From: Folioceros fuciformis
Taxonomy: Eukaryota; Anthocerotophyta; Anthocerotopsida; Anthocerotales
Direction: 5' to 3'
Assembly (NCBI GenBank): GCA_049999805.1
Contig: JBNGIO010005683.1
Location: 41,285-94,180 of the forward strand
DNA length: 52,896 nucleotides
The notes beneath the pieces are model-generated. The model searched no databases and was not told the DNA's origin. It saw only the letters and a program-made list of their open reading frames with translations. How positions within the stretch are numbered: position 1 is the stretch's first letter; every line of letters begins with the position of its first letter. The translations under genes were made by a program, and so were the position numbers. Shown in pieces: positions 10,776 through 22,419 of this stretch.

Positions 10776-10871
10776 ACATCGAGAAGGAGATGACTTTTAC
10801 ACTGGGCTGCCAAGGACGTGTCACTGCCTTACACTGTCGACAGTGGAGGCTGCTTTCCCACGGTGGTGCAT
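10776..10871 (-). pseudogene. 5'-end relic of the PPR gene
   Basis: Reading leftward from the ATG at 10871, the first codons give MHHRGKAASTV, identical to the start of the PPR protein at 6123. The frame then diverges and reaches TGA at codon 17. Homology ends at about 10776, equivalent to codon 32 of the intact gene, where sequence from the end of duplication unit 1 takes over. The relic marks the exact left edge of the duplicated segment. Confidence 0.85.
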
Positions 10872-11342
10872 TCCTGAATAACTACCTGAACATCCAACCA
10901 AGCACGTCTGTATAGGTTGCTAACCAGCAGTACGTCCCTCGACATTCACTGCCCCGAAGGCAACCGACCGAAGTCCTTTCTCTGGCGGAATGAGCACCAC
11001 CCAGGCCAGCCTCCCAACAACAACACGACGTCAGCTAATAGAACCCCTACATAAGGGGTGTAGGAATTCCGTTTTCATTTAGCAGCTCCATCAGGGCCCT
11101 TAGGGTTGCCCAGTCTTGGAGAACGCAGTGCCTTGTATTCCATCTTCAAGAGTTAGTCCATAACTTCATTTGGGAGGGCCAGGACGAACCGTGACAGTCG
11201 GTGGTTGGACTCCGTCAAGCAGCCAGGCAGGTGGAACTTATAATCCTTTTGTCACGTAATACAGACGTCGTAAATGACCAGTGGCGGATCCACAACGACT
11301 CCTAATGAGAACTGACAACTTCGTTGTGTTTTCTTTTGCAGC

Positions 11343-13180
11343 TCATGACCAGTGCTCAAATAATTCCATAACTACGGAATTCGCATATTCTCGCAAGGTG
11401 ATAGGTAATTTGTCGACTTTTCTCCAACCGCGTGGCTTCTTGTTCAGCAAATAATGGCCGACGAAGGGATGCAACGAGTAGTACACCTGCAAATCACCAA
11501 ACGCCCCGACAGTAGGGTTACTTCCAATCGCACATATGTATAGCACAGGAACACTAACACGACATTCAAGTATACTTGACCCAAAGCAGTAGAGGTGTGC
11601 ATGCTTTACTTACTCTGGTTCCTTCTGCATCTTTATCTCCCGTGACAGAGTTGAAATCGTCGATAGTGTCCAGGGCAATCTGGGTCAACTCAGCACTGGG
11701 ATGTACTAATTTCCATGCGTCGTCTATCACATCTTTAGGAATAGCCTGCCCTGCTTTGAATAGCCTAAGAACTTCAGCAATTGACAGGCACCTGCATTGA
11801 GTGCCTTAACAGAGAAATCCAATTCCAATTCCAGTGCAGGGGTTCGTTCTTTCAGGATGCCAAGGCTATTATAGTTTGACCTCTGACCAATTTCGGCCAC
11901 AATCTTTTCAGTCAAGCGTTGTCCAATTCTGTAGACAAGAGCCAGGAAACCACCACAGTCCCTCAAAATCCTGTCCAGCAAGACATTAGCAGCCACAAGG
12001 ACAAGGTCAAGTATTCATACAATCCTTTCCACCAGCGGTTAATATTGGTATTCTACGAAGAAACGACTCAAAAAGGAGCGGTGTGTAGAAAACATCTCGA
12101 CCTTGTTACCTGGACTTCCTTNNNNNNNNNNNNNNNNNNNNNNNNNNNNNNNNNNNNNNNNNNNNNNNNNNNNNNNNNNNNNNNNNNNNNNNNNNNNNNN
12201 NNNNNNNNNNNNNNNNNNNNNCTGCGTCAGTCAAAGCCTGCCTTGCGTCTGTTTCGTTGCCCACATGCATGCTTTCAGTTAATCGCCTCAGCTGCTCATT
12301 TACCTCCCTCTCTAAAAAAGACCCTTCACTCACGTTCCTGTCAAACTTCAGAATGTGAGCTCCACCGGGAAACCTGGGATCTGTGGAAACAAGTTGCAAA
12401 ACCTCCAAAAATCAAGAGTGGACAGAACCAAAGCATTCAGCCACAAAGCACGGATCTGACATTGCAGGCTGTACCTAGGTGAAAAAGTTGAGAAGTTAAG
12501 AGCCATCTCCATCTTACCTATCCCAAACACACTGACAGAATCACAACATCCTTGTCTCCTGTACGTAGGTACTCTACCACATCGTTAGAGATGGATTCAT
12601 GACGTCTGTAATGAAGCTTGTTGACGAACTCCTTGTCATCACATCGATCCAGCCGCGAGTCCCAATTTCACGGAACTCTTTCAAGCTGTGCACGTCATCA
12701 CATCCTCCCCGCAAAGAGAGAAGCAAGCTCTGCAGGGATGCCGCAGATCCTAAAATTCGAAAATTTGGCTAGACGCTTTGTGCTCTAGAGGACTGATTTT
12801 CATGTACAGAGCTCGGAATCCAGCTGTCACGCGGAGGCGTTGCGATGCCGATACTCTAGGTGGAACCAAGTGCCTGCCCAATCTATCCACGAGTTCGAGC
12901 GTCTGCTTCGCCTCTGTAGCCATTTTGCTTACGTGGTGTGCCCAACGTTCCAGCTCCCTCCTCACGAGGGAAGCTGGTTCGACATCTCCGTCTTCATTCA
13001 TCATAATCATGTTAGGGATTAGGCAAACCTTACAGGCAGGAAGTTCATGATTCATCCTTCAGAACCGAGTACCGAACCCACAAGACCTAGCACATCCCCT
13101 CAGCGGAAAAAACCAAAGCAAAGCGGCGCACGTTGTGGCTCTTAGTAGCACTCCAGTAGGTAGAAATTCTACTGAAGCGC
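11343..13180 (-). pseudogene. Broken NB-ARC gene, unit 2 copy
   Basis: This is collinear with the NB-ARC gene at 6826-8855, with the exons in the same order. The first exon copy (about 13080-13185) contains two in-frame stops, after GRALQ and after LLECY. The exon leading to the P-loop carries deletions, one of them 1 nt just before the GMGK motif (near 12533). The GLPL-containing exon is frameshifted after LLKFLG (near 11765), so the RNBS-D region is read out of frame. The last exon (YYSLHPFVGHYLLNKK) is still open. Much of the kinase-2/RNBS-B exon is hidden by the N gap at 12122-12221. Confidence 0.85.
12122..12221. other. Assembly gap, 100 N
   Basis: A run of exactly 100 Ns, the conventional length for a gap of unknown size. 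It lies inside the kinase-2 exon of the broken NB-ARC copy. The collinear part of unit 1 (about 7680-7900) suggests roughly 220 bp are missing if no indel is hidden. Confidence 0.98.
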
Positions 13181-13779
13181 TCTACCCAAAGTCCTGTACT
13201 TCTTGGCTCCAACTGAACCCGTGCCCTCTGAAAACAAGACTGTGTAAGTCCTCAGACACTCCAGACATCACACACAAACAGCTTCTCCAGCTCCCGCCCA
13301 AGCGACCTTCAGAGAACGGAAGGACCCGTGAGTTACAAGGCTTCGGCCGCACTGCAACCAGATACATTTTCCGACTCGCGCCGTAGGCAGGCAAAACATC
13401 GCCACTTCGCGGTACATAATAGCACTTCCCTGCTACGACACACTTCGCTGACTTGCTGCGTAAAGACGAGACAAACCTTCGCCCACCACGTGCGGTACGC
13501 GCAGTACGAACGAGCGAGTGTGAATTAAGAAACCTACATAAAATCGGGCCAAGCGGAACAAGAAAACCTCTTGTCACAAGCTTTACCGATAGGCAGACGA
13601 CGGGCTCGGCGAAGGACTGGCCACAGGCTCTAACACGCAAGACGAACACTGAACAATCTGTCTACTGCTAATATGATACACTGCTTAGGTGTTTTGCAAA
13701 AATAAGGGTTCCTACAGACACGTAATATAATGTGGACATGCTACCTGTGAGGCACCACGCGATGCTCCGCGTACTACTA

Positions 13780-16100
13780 TTAGTACACCATCTCCCGAAC
13801 ACTGTCGTCACCAGCGGAGTCCCAGTTTTGGTAGAGCAAGGCAGCGGCGGCGCGTGCTGCCACAGAAGAACTGTACTTTTTCCTCAGAGAAGTTAAAAGT
13901 GCCTCATGTGATTCCTACAAAATACACATAAGGAATGATAATATTCAGAAATCCTTTCCCGGATGACAGTAAGGGCTCGAAGAATTGCGCACAAGGTGTA
14001 CCTTTAGCACGCGCACCTCCTCTTCCAAGGCAGCAGCACATTCTTTCTGCACAGGATGGCAAGATTTCATTCACCCATGCTGCACAACCGAACCTATTCT
14101 CACTCACATCTGAAGAGCACGACGTAATCACATTACCTGCCTACTGATCTTCACTTCTAGCTCAAGGCTGCGCCTCTTTTCCTCAGCTAGGGATCGCATC
14201 GCAGCTTGACGTGTCTGTTCAGCCGCTAGAACCTTGCTCCTCAGCTCCTCCACTCGGGACTTCAACTCCAACTGTCAAAGACAGAAAGTTGTTGTGTAAG
14301 ATGAAAGACGCATGGCCAGCTTAAAGTTCGAAACCTCATCTTCGTCATCCGCTGTCTGGAGAAAGCGGGCAGTGGTAACACGGACCTCATCTTTCTCTTG
14401 CCACTTGCGAAGGCTTCCACGGGGTACAGAACGTCTCTTCGAGTCGTGCCCCTCTCTCATATCAGAAGCTTTACTGGACCTGTCTGCCCCACTCCGTCCA
14501 CTTAAAAGAGAGCCCTCGGGCCTTGCTGCAATCGATCGTCTTTCCTTGCTCCCAACTTGTGGATTCCACAGCTGTTGACTCGCCGATACCTCTAATCTGT
14601 CAGTCTGCATGCTAGGCAGGTCCCCAGCACCTGTGACAGCTGAGCCATTGCCCGACTCTGCAAACAGAGACTCGCCACCTGCTCCACCCCATACACTCCT
14701 GTCCACAAGGTCTGCTTGATGCCAGGAACCAGACCTAACTGCTCGAGGTCTAAGAAGGTCATCAGCTTCTGCCGTGGACTCGGGCTTTCTTAGTTCACCA
14801 TATCCTTCGTCCAAGTGCCCTTGAGCACCGAAAGATGCTCTCCCACCCGAAAAATCTGACCTTGGTGCTGGTTCCTGATAAGTGACCCTGAACCCCAAGT
14901 CCTTCTCACCTAATCTCCGCCTCATGCGCTCCCTAAAGTCTCCATGACGTTGAGCACGAATGACTCTTCTCTTCACTGACTGGCCAACGGTGATCCCAAC
15001 CATTGAGTATCCTAGATTGAAGAGGCCAACCAGAAGGATGCAACCAACGGCAAAAAGCCCCAACTTTCCAAGCAAAGTATCAGACTGGAATGAAAAAGCT
15101 CCTAGTGAAGCCACTCCTGCCACAAAAGAGTTGCAAAATGTCAGCCTGTAACGCCATGGGCCAAGAACCAAACTAAGGACATCCGTGAACAGATTCTCTG
15201 GCAGCTGGTTGACCTGAAATCTTCAGCTTGGGAGCCTCCAAGCAGTCCAGCTCCGTTGTGGCACCGTGACCTTCTGCAGACCTGTCCGTTTTCTGAGTAA
15301 ACAAGGTGAAATGATAGTTTTGAGAAGCTTTGCCATTTTGCTTGAAGGAGAGACACTTCGTCAATCCAAACCAGCTCCTTTCCTTTGAGACAGAGGAGTT
15401 CGAAGATGTCCGGGACTGGAGATTGAGATTATCGAACACAAGGAGAGCCAATTAATAAGGAGATGAAAGACACGTACTTGCCACCACCGATCGGGCAAAG
15501 CGGATGCAGCAAGGGTACAAGCGAAGGCAAAGAGGCCAAGGACGGTGCATTCGGGCGAGGCGGACGAGAGAAGCAAAGCTGCAAACAGCCCTCCCTGCAG
15601 GCACACGACACAGACCAAAGTTGATCCCACTTGGCCTGCTTCCAACCTTTTCGCATCACACGTACAGCTGGGAGCAACGAAAGCACCTGCTTGACGCGAT
15701 CATCCGCCGGATTGAAGACTGAGGCTGCAGCAAGGACGCAGCGAGCTGGTGAACTCAGCCGGAGACACCGAGGCACTGGCTGCACCTGGAGAATGTTCCG
15801 TCCTCCGCTCCAACCGAGCCGCTTGTTCCTTTCAAGCCTCCCGCCATCGCCGCAGGCGCAGATCATAACCAGCATTCTGCTACTCTCCACGCCATCCCCG
15901 TCCCCGTGGATGCTTCCACGACAGCAGCCCGAGCCCGCGCCGGAGCTCCATCCAGCCCGGGAACGCGACCAGCCGTTGCCTAGCACGATAACAGACAGAT
16001 CCTTGCATGCCGTTCCAGCAGCTGAGGGTCCCAGGCGCCCGACCTGCACCATGGAGGACGGGGTATCCAGGAAAACACAGCTTGGAGCCGCAGCGTGCAT
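13780..16100 (-). CDS. Predicted multipass membrane protein with C-terminal coiled coil, family not recognised
   Basis: Six exons join in phase 0: about 16100-15666, 15594-15478, 15213-14335, 14271-14137, 14046-14002 and 13914-13780. All introns are GT-AG. The model gives 581 residues if the Met at 16100 is used; the start is uncertain and the first 100 residues are low-confidence. Hydrophobic stretches lie around 146-157, 164-178, 200-222 and 227-254, suggesting up to four membrane spans. A long charged, Ser/Arg/Glu-rich middle (about 260-475) follows. The C-terminal helix has heptad-like LELKSRVEELRSKVLAAEQ (about 478 onward), then LEEEVRVLK and a tail ending REMVY. The layout suggests an organelle or nuclear-envelope membrane anchor with a dimerising tail, but that is inference. 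A truncated copy lies at 9760-10775. Confidence 0.7.
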
Positions 16101-17490
16101 TGGAAGCTGCGATCACCGTGACCTCAGCGGCATTCCAAAACCCTGATCGAGCACCTGCAAAAGCCACAATTGGTGCAAACGTTGCAACGGAGCAAGAAAT
16201 CAAGCCGCTCGGCTCGTCCCCGGGCAGAGGCGGAACTGGCTCGCAAACTCGCAGCACAGATGCAATCCGGTTCGAGGTGGAATCAAGGACAGGTGAAACT
16301 CAGTCCATCGGGCAAGGCCAGATCGGAAATCGATTCCGTGCAGGTGGAACGAATTACAATGAGTAGTCTAGCGGCTCAAAGAGTCATATTCTTCATCAGA
16401 AGAGAGAAGTTGCCGCGGCCGTCGCACTGCTGAGCGCTTGAGCATGGTGTCAGGGCAATTCAAATGAAGGAAGGGTGTGTGCAGATTTCACAGCGGTGGA
16501 AGAGGCGGGAATTTCCAACTTCGAGCAGCAGGTGGAAGCGACAGCCGCATAGCGCGGGAGAAGGGCGGCAAGAAGGCGGACCGGTGACACCTGGAACTTA
16601 CCCTTCCCACGTTAGACGCTCCATACTGTATTTTGGTGACTTTTCCCGACCGATCTCCGCGAGTTCAGACCAGCCCTGGCTGCCTTGGGTTGCCTCCAAG
16701 TGCCTGTCCGCGCATTGCACGGATGCAAGATTCCTTTCTTCTACTCTACTATTAAGTTAATCTCGGTACAGTATTAATTTTCGAATATGAATAAAACTCC
16801 AGTTCCGAGTTCTCGGTTTCGTCAATTTGGCACCTTGTTAGCTTGCAGGGAGCTTTTGTTTCTAATCCGTTAAAATTATGTTAACGCTCTCACGTCCATA
16901 GACCTTTCAATGCAAGGGAGCCCTTGAAAGTTTTAGGCAATTCTCTCTTCATGCCTACTGGCCCTAGCACTTCCTAGGGCCAGAAAGCATAAAGCACTTT
17001 TTGGCCCTAGCACTTTCAAATGCGATGCTAGCGATTTTGCATGGCACATTCTCTTCAAGAGCACAAGTCTGTAGCGACTAAGTTTTTGGCACCAACAGTT
17101 TTCCTTGAAAGCTCAGTCTCTTGTCTCTCATCCCTGCTACACAATTCCTTTTCTCACATTTTGAAATCTTTCGACGTTGAGGTTCCTGAGGGTGTCTTCC
17201 CCTACAAGTGTTCTTTTAGGTCTACCTGGACCCTCTTCTGACTAAGGCAAGGATTGTCATGTCTCATTTTAATCACTTCCTCTTAATGAACAAACTGTAG
17301 CTAGAAATGGAGGTCTGGAGTCAACATTGAAGACCAACTCACAAGAAAAGGTGCTACAAGTGACGAAGAAAAGTTAGAGCAACAAACGTTCAGCTACGAA
17401 AAAGGAATCAAGAATAACACTCTGCAAAAAGTGAAAGAGCAAGACTACCCCTAAGCTACACCTACACCAAGTTACAGACTATTAGTAATT
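16101..17490. other. Intergenic region, no supported gene
   Basis: This is the upstream region of the membrane/coiled-coil gene. The left part (to about 16700) is GC-rich with overlapping short frames but no domain. A perfect inverted repeat lies at 16958-16983, with 10-bp arms CTGGCCCTAG/CTAGGGCCAG and a 6-nt loop. Part of the motif (GGCCCTAGCACTT) recurs just downstream at about 17003. No transcription unit can be supported. Confidence 0.5.
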
Positions 17491-18010
17491 AATGAACTAT
17501 TCTAGCTTTGAGCACTGTTGGAAATCTGCTGTACACCAGCAGCGAATGTGTGCCTCTCATGTACAGATTTAGACAAAGCTTTCGTAAGTAGATCTGCTAC
17601 ATTCTCACCTGTAGGTATATACTCTACCAATACCATCTTATTGTCAACCGCTTGTCATATGAAATGGTAAGATATTTCTATATGCGTACATCTCGCGTGA
17701 AAAACGGGATTGCAAGAACGATCAATTGTTGACTAATTGTCGCAAAATAATCGAGTTGGACCTGCTGGGAGTTTGCCTAAACCTCTGAGAAAAGTTCGAA
17801 TCCATAAGATCTCCTGAGCTACTTGTGTCATAGCACCATACTTTGCTTCAGTGTTGGAAAGGCATATGGTGGGCATGTTCTTGCTTGACCATGACACCAC
17901 AAAAGCATCCAGAAAACAGAAAACAGCAATAGGCTACAACACTTTTGCGAGTATCGGGAACTCATGCCCAATTTGCATCATACAAAATAGAAAGCCCAAG
18001 TCCATCTAGC
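17490..18010 (-). pseudogene. Ty1/Copia RNase H fragment, decayed
   Basis: Minus-strand translation gives the end of a Copia polyprotein with several stops. It reads a YGAMTQVAQEILWIR segment (usual form AEY.A...A..E..W.R), a LFCDN block, HARCTHIEISYHFI and a terminal ENVADLLTKALSK. These are the RNase H D and E blocks and the C-terminal LTK motif of Copia pol. It is probably one end of the same dead element as the integrase piece at 19182-19970. Confidence 0.8.
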
Positions 18011-18340
18011 TACCTAGCATACCTAAGACCTCTTATAGGTGTGCCCTTCAAGGAAGGGAATATTCTCTTCACAGTTGTCTAGTGTTCCATTCCTAGGTCC
18101 TATGATATTTTATGCATGTAATATGAGTGCCGTTAAAACCTTGGTTCTAGCCTTTCATGTATCTTGTATTCTTTTATATAGCTCATAACTACATAACTAT
18201 TGAGTTAGGAAACATTCACACAGTTCAACTTATAAAATACTAGTGGTTGCTACAATTTCATCCTTCTTAAGAGTTTTTACATGGAACATATGTGAAAGCA
18301 TGTACACTTGCATGCCTCACACTACTTCAATCTACGCCAT

Positions 18341-18490
18341 AATGAACAAGTATTTTATAATAATTAATTACATTAATATAGAGATCTTAGGTTCTCTTGA
18401 GAAGATTAAGAATAATATAGCTATAGAGATGAACAAGTATTTTATTATAATAAATTACATTAATGTAGTAGACTTAGATCTTCTCTAGAA
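18341..18490. repeat. 87-bp tandem duplication
   Basis: The motif ATGAACAAGTATTTTAT followed by an AT-rich tail occurs at 18341 and again at 18428, an 87-bp period with diverged second halves. It is non-coding. Confidence 0.65.
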
Positions 18491-19181
18491 GACTTTTAAT
18501 AAAGTTAGTTGCTAGAGGGAAAATTTCACGTCCAGCAATCGAGCTCAACGCTCCTGCAAGTTGCAATTAAAAGGATGTAAGTACACAAAGATAAAGTCCA
18601 TATGAGGCAAGGCAATATAAGTTAACTAGTTTCAATAGCTAAACAAACAAAAGGGAACAAACCCTAAACGCTAAACCCTAAACCGTTGAGCTAGGCCTTT
18701 ATGCTTACTGCTACATGAGCCTTACCTTACTGCAATCACGTCTTCACATCTAGTTGGCTTTACATTATATTATATTTGTGTAATTATCTTAATTAATATT
18801 TTATTAAGTATCACTCATTCTTCTTATTATTATAACTTAATATTAACTAATTATTTTTTGCATTCAAGTAAGAGACAACACATGATCATGCTTTACACAC
18901 ATTTTCATTAAGACAGATGCATCTTAGGTTTAGTGTGGACCCATTTACTTCAAGGTAAAATACATCTAGGTTTATCGTAGACCCATTTTATGCAAACTCA
19001 TGATTTTTCAAGAACATGGATGGTTAAACCATATTATGGTCTAATGGTTGATGTAGTTTTGCTTAAACAATAAAGGATAGGGTGGATAGGATATTCATCC
19101 TATCTATATTATGATATTGTAAACCCTAAATATTCATCCTATCTATTTTATGATATTTTATGCATGTAATATGGGTGCCTC

Positions 19182-19970
19182 TTAATAGGTAGTAGGTTCA
19201 CTAAGAGAAGCATCTACATTGAGAGCAAAGTTTGAGGAAGAGGGTTCTGTAGGGACCATACAGATAACATAGACTGGCCTCCATGCATCTATTGGATGAC
19301 GAGCTTTTGTTGAGCGACATAAAGGAGGGTCGATGGGTTCATCTTCTGCAACGGCAAGACTAACAACAATGGGTAAGAGCATATGTTCAACAACTTCATG
19401 ATTAGCAAATGCAAGAACTTTCATGGGATGAGTAGCTTCTAGAACAACTGAATCTTTAGATGGGTGGTTGTGCAAACTATGCTGGTGCTGGCTCGGGCTG
19501 CTAGATGGAGCCCCTCCTTGAACGTAAAGGCTTCTTATCGTTGTCGTAGGTGGTCACGAAAAGAGAATCAAGGGGCTCATCAATTTGAACACCATAAATC
19601 GAGGAAGAAACCTCACTAGCTGTGTGCACGAGTTGTAGGTGATGTTGGAAAAGGGCATTCTTGGTAAAAACTACACTTCGTGAAATAGTCAATGAGCGAG
19701 AATCAGGATTTAAAAGCTTATAGCCCTTTACATAATCGGAATAGCGAACAAAGATACGTCGATGTGCCTTGGGATCTAGCTTGGTACACAACTTAGAGGG
19801 AATAAAAGCATATGTAGGTGAGCCAAACACACGCATGTGAGAAATACGAGGTTTCTTGCTTGTCCATCTTTCATATGGTGTGATTGATCCCAACTCCTTC
19901 GAAGGCAGCTAATTCTGGATGTAGTTAGTAGCCATGAGAGCCTTCACCCATGTGGAGTCCACATGACGAA
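19182..19970 (-). pseudogene. Ty1/Copia integrase C-terminal and hinge fragment
   Basis: Minus-strand frames read MATNYIQN(stop)LPSKELGSI, then TPYERWTSKKPRISHMRVFG with AYAFIPSKLCTKLDPKAHRR, and KGYKLLNPDSRSLTISRSVV. This is the conserved post-catalytic region of Copia integrase and the following hinge. A stop interrupts the NQLPSKELG block, and the downstream hinge (19475-19182) is in another frame. The catalytic core is absent, since the right neighbour at 19980 onward is unrelated. Confidence 0.85.
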
Positions 19971-20319
19971 TGGATCCCCTAGAAAAATGATAGTATTTTT
20001 TTTGAGTTTTTTATTGAATTCCTTGGGAAAATAGTTAGGAAATTGGGCTAGGTAGGTCGATCAGGAGCTAGGTAGTGGTTGTGTTCGAAAGGTGAACAGC
20101 CGATCCGCTAACGTATGGAAAGAGCGAACCTATGGAAAGAGCCAAGTAGCGGGCGGGGTTTTTTTTGGGGTCAGGGATATTGAGGAGCCTGGAACCCTAG
20201 GGCAGGGCGACGTGAGAAGGTGAGGGATGTTTTGGGGAATTCTGGGCCTTGGGAGGCAAGCTGTTGAATGCCTCGTGTTCATCAGCCTCTTGGCAAAGAA
20301 GTAGGCGGAGCATAGGAGT

Positions 20320-21720
20320 CCTCCTTGTATCTTGAAATGAGATTGAACGGGGGCAAGCAGTCCGGCAAGCAGGCGGTTGCGCAGGCCAGGGACCCGACAG
20401 GCAGTGGGGCTGGCGGCCGGCTGCAACTAGAGGTAGGGTTCAAGCTAGATGCCTGGGACTCAGCAAGGAGCAAGGGACAGGCACGCGGCCTGGCCGAAGG
20501 CGAGTGGGGGATCTTGGTCAGCGGCTTAGCCAACTAGCTGCAAGAGGATCCAAGCGGCTGAGTGGATCTGGCCAGACAGGCCAGGAGTAGCTCATGGCGG
20601 GACCATGGGAGCCAAGTCGGGGCGGATCGGTGGCTAGACAACCAGCAGACAGGTGCACAGCCGGTCCTCAAGCGACCTGGCCGGATTAGCAGATCGGCGG
20701 GATTCGGGGTGGTGGGCAGGATCTGGTCGGATCTGGGGCCGACATTGCCCGGGCTCTAGCTGGCGGATCTGGCCAGGGGCGGATCCGGGAGGCGAGCTTG
20801 GACAGGTTGCCAAGCGAGGTGGTGTGGTTGTCCGATCCCAACCAGCTGGAGGCCAGGCAACTCGGGGCAGACCGGAGGCTGGCTGGATTGCGGGATGGAT
20901 CCAGTTAGGCGGGTCAGTCGTGGCTAATGGCCGGGCAGGCTGGCTGGGCGGTGGGTACGCTGGCTGGGCAGCGGCTGTCAGGTGGGCTGGTCGGCAGGCT
21001 GGCCAGTAAGGCGGTCGGTAGGCTGGNNNNNNNNNNAGGTGGGCTGGTCGGCAGGCTGGCCAGTAAGGCGGTCGGTAGGCTGGTTGGGCCGCGGCCAAGC
21101 AGCAGGCAGGGCGGGCCAACCCGTTGGCTCGGGTTGGCTGGATGGTTGCCTTGCCCAGGCAGCAGCCGGGTGGTGGACCCAGCAAGCAGGGCGGTGCAGG
21201 ATCCAGGTAGCCATGGCCGGCTGGCCTGGATCACATGTGATAGGCGGCTGGCTAGTGGGCTTCAAACGACCGGGGCCGGATCCGGAAGCTAGGCAGCGGC
21301 CTGGCTGCAGGATCCCAAGTAGCGGCTGGCTAGGTGGGATCCTAGCAGGCGGGCCTCAACGGATTGCCAGGCAGGCCGCTAGTCGGCGATGGGCTGGCTG
21401 GGCAGGCGGCTTGGCTGGTCAGTGGGCAAGCCGGCTGATGGTGAAGGGAAAGCCAGGAGCACGCCAGAGGCTGGCAGAATCCAGGACAAGACCGGCGGGG
21501 TCAAGCTGGAAGACGGATCCAGCCAGGCGGGTTGGCGGATCCAAGTGTTGGCAGGATCACGGCTAGCAGACCAGTCAGACGCTACTCTTGCGACTTTGGC
21601 CGAATCGTGGGCTGGATCGAGGCTGAACAGCAGCCGGGTCGCATCAAGGAAGGCGGGCTGGCCGGATTGGCAAGGGCCAGGCACCGGATTCGGCTAGCCA
21701 GGTAGGATGGTCGGGTTGGG
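20320..21720. repeat. G-rich, strand-skewed low-complexity island
   Basis: For about 1.4 kb the plus strand is strongly G-rich, built from scrambled short motifs such as GGCTGG, GGCAGG, GGCGG and GGATC. All six frames are open for long stretches only because A and T are scarce; they give Gly/Trp/Arg- or Pro/Ala-rich translations with no domain. It contrasts sharply with the AT-rich DNA on either side. The 10-N gap inside it is flanked by two identical 47-bp blocks. Confidence 0.7.
21027..21036. other. Assembly gap, 10 N, flanked by identical 47-bp blocks
   Basis: Ten Ns separate two identical blocks (about 20980-21026 and 21037-21083) that begin AGGTGGGCTGG. Identical sequence ending and beginning at a short gap is what an unmerged contig overlap looks like. 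The apparent tandem repeat may be an assembly artefact. Confidence 0.85.
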
Positions 21721-22419
21721 TGGTGGGCTGGAAACTGATCAGCATGGCCAGAGCTGGCACCTTCTCAGGATTCGAGGTTGGATTGCGGCTAGATAGCTCT
21801 GGGCTCTGGACGACGGCTGGTAGGCAGGGGCTAGATCCAAGCGGCTAGTAGGTTGGCGTTTCTCAACGAGCTGAGCAAAGCAGGGGGCTATTGGGGGAAG
21901 GTTCATGAGAAACAACAATGCTTTTGTGGGACTCGGAACAGTCAACCTGGGCAGCTCCGAATGCATTCGTGAGCCATACATTACTACCCCTGCAACTGGA
22001 TGTGTGCTGGCCACTAACCACGAGTCGCCTTTTATCGATGGGCTAGTGTCGGGGTGGAGGAATCCGAGCACGGCGCTCAGCGAACAGCTGTATGCACTGG
22101 AATGCAACTTAGCATTACGACAGGTTGAGGAACTTGCGGAGTAAGTCGGTGGACAGTAAGGTCCATTTGGGGAATTCTCGCCTTTGAATGTTGCTGCATT
22201 AATGCCGCTTTGGGAGAAGTCGCACATTATTTGCAACAACATGAGCATTACCTTGGTGAACGTGGCGTGGGGATTGCTGAAGATGTGGTAGGGTGGTTCT
22301 ACTACCATGAACCGGCTGCCCCAGCCAGGGCGGGACAGCTCTAGTAGACCACGGGAGCTCCATGGCCAGCAAGATGGAGGTGGGAGGATTTGTGGGGGCC
22401 TCAAGGAAGGTACAAGATG

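Larger units (their letters stand above)
10776..14872. repeat. Tandem segmental duplication, unit 2
   Basis: This second direct copy is about 4.1 kb, including a 100-N gap. It opens with PPR 5'-end sequence at 10776 and runs collinearly with unit 1 to the motif CTTGGTGCTGG near 14872, where unit 1 stops. Beyond that point only this side continues, into the upstream exons of the membrane/coiled-coil gene. Unit 2 therefore lies nearest the original right flank and unit 1 nearest the original left flank (the full PPR gene). Confidence 0.88.

Noticed and set aside
15504-16433. Plus-strand frames opposite the membrane/coiled-coil gene
   Set aside because: They mirror the GC-rich first exons of the minus-strand gene, which has matching splice phases; the plus frames have no domain or splice support.
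18666-18690. CCCTAAAC motifs as a telomere
   Set aside because: Only two or three imperfect units, too few to call an array.
20634-21566. Long open frames in all frames of the G-rich island
   Set aside because: They exist because the sequence is poor in A and T and so lacks stops. The translations are Gly/Trp/Arg or Pro/Ala runs that cross a gap.
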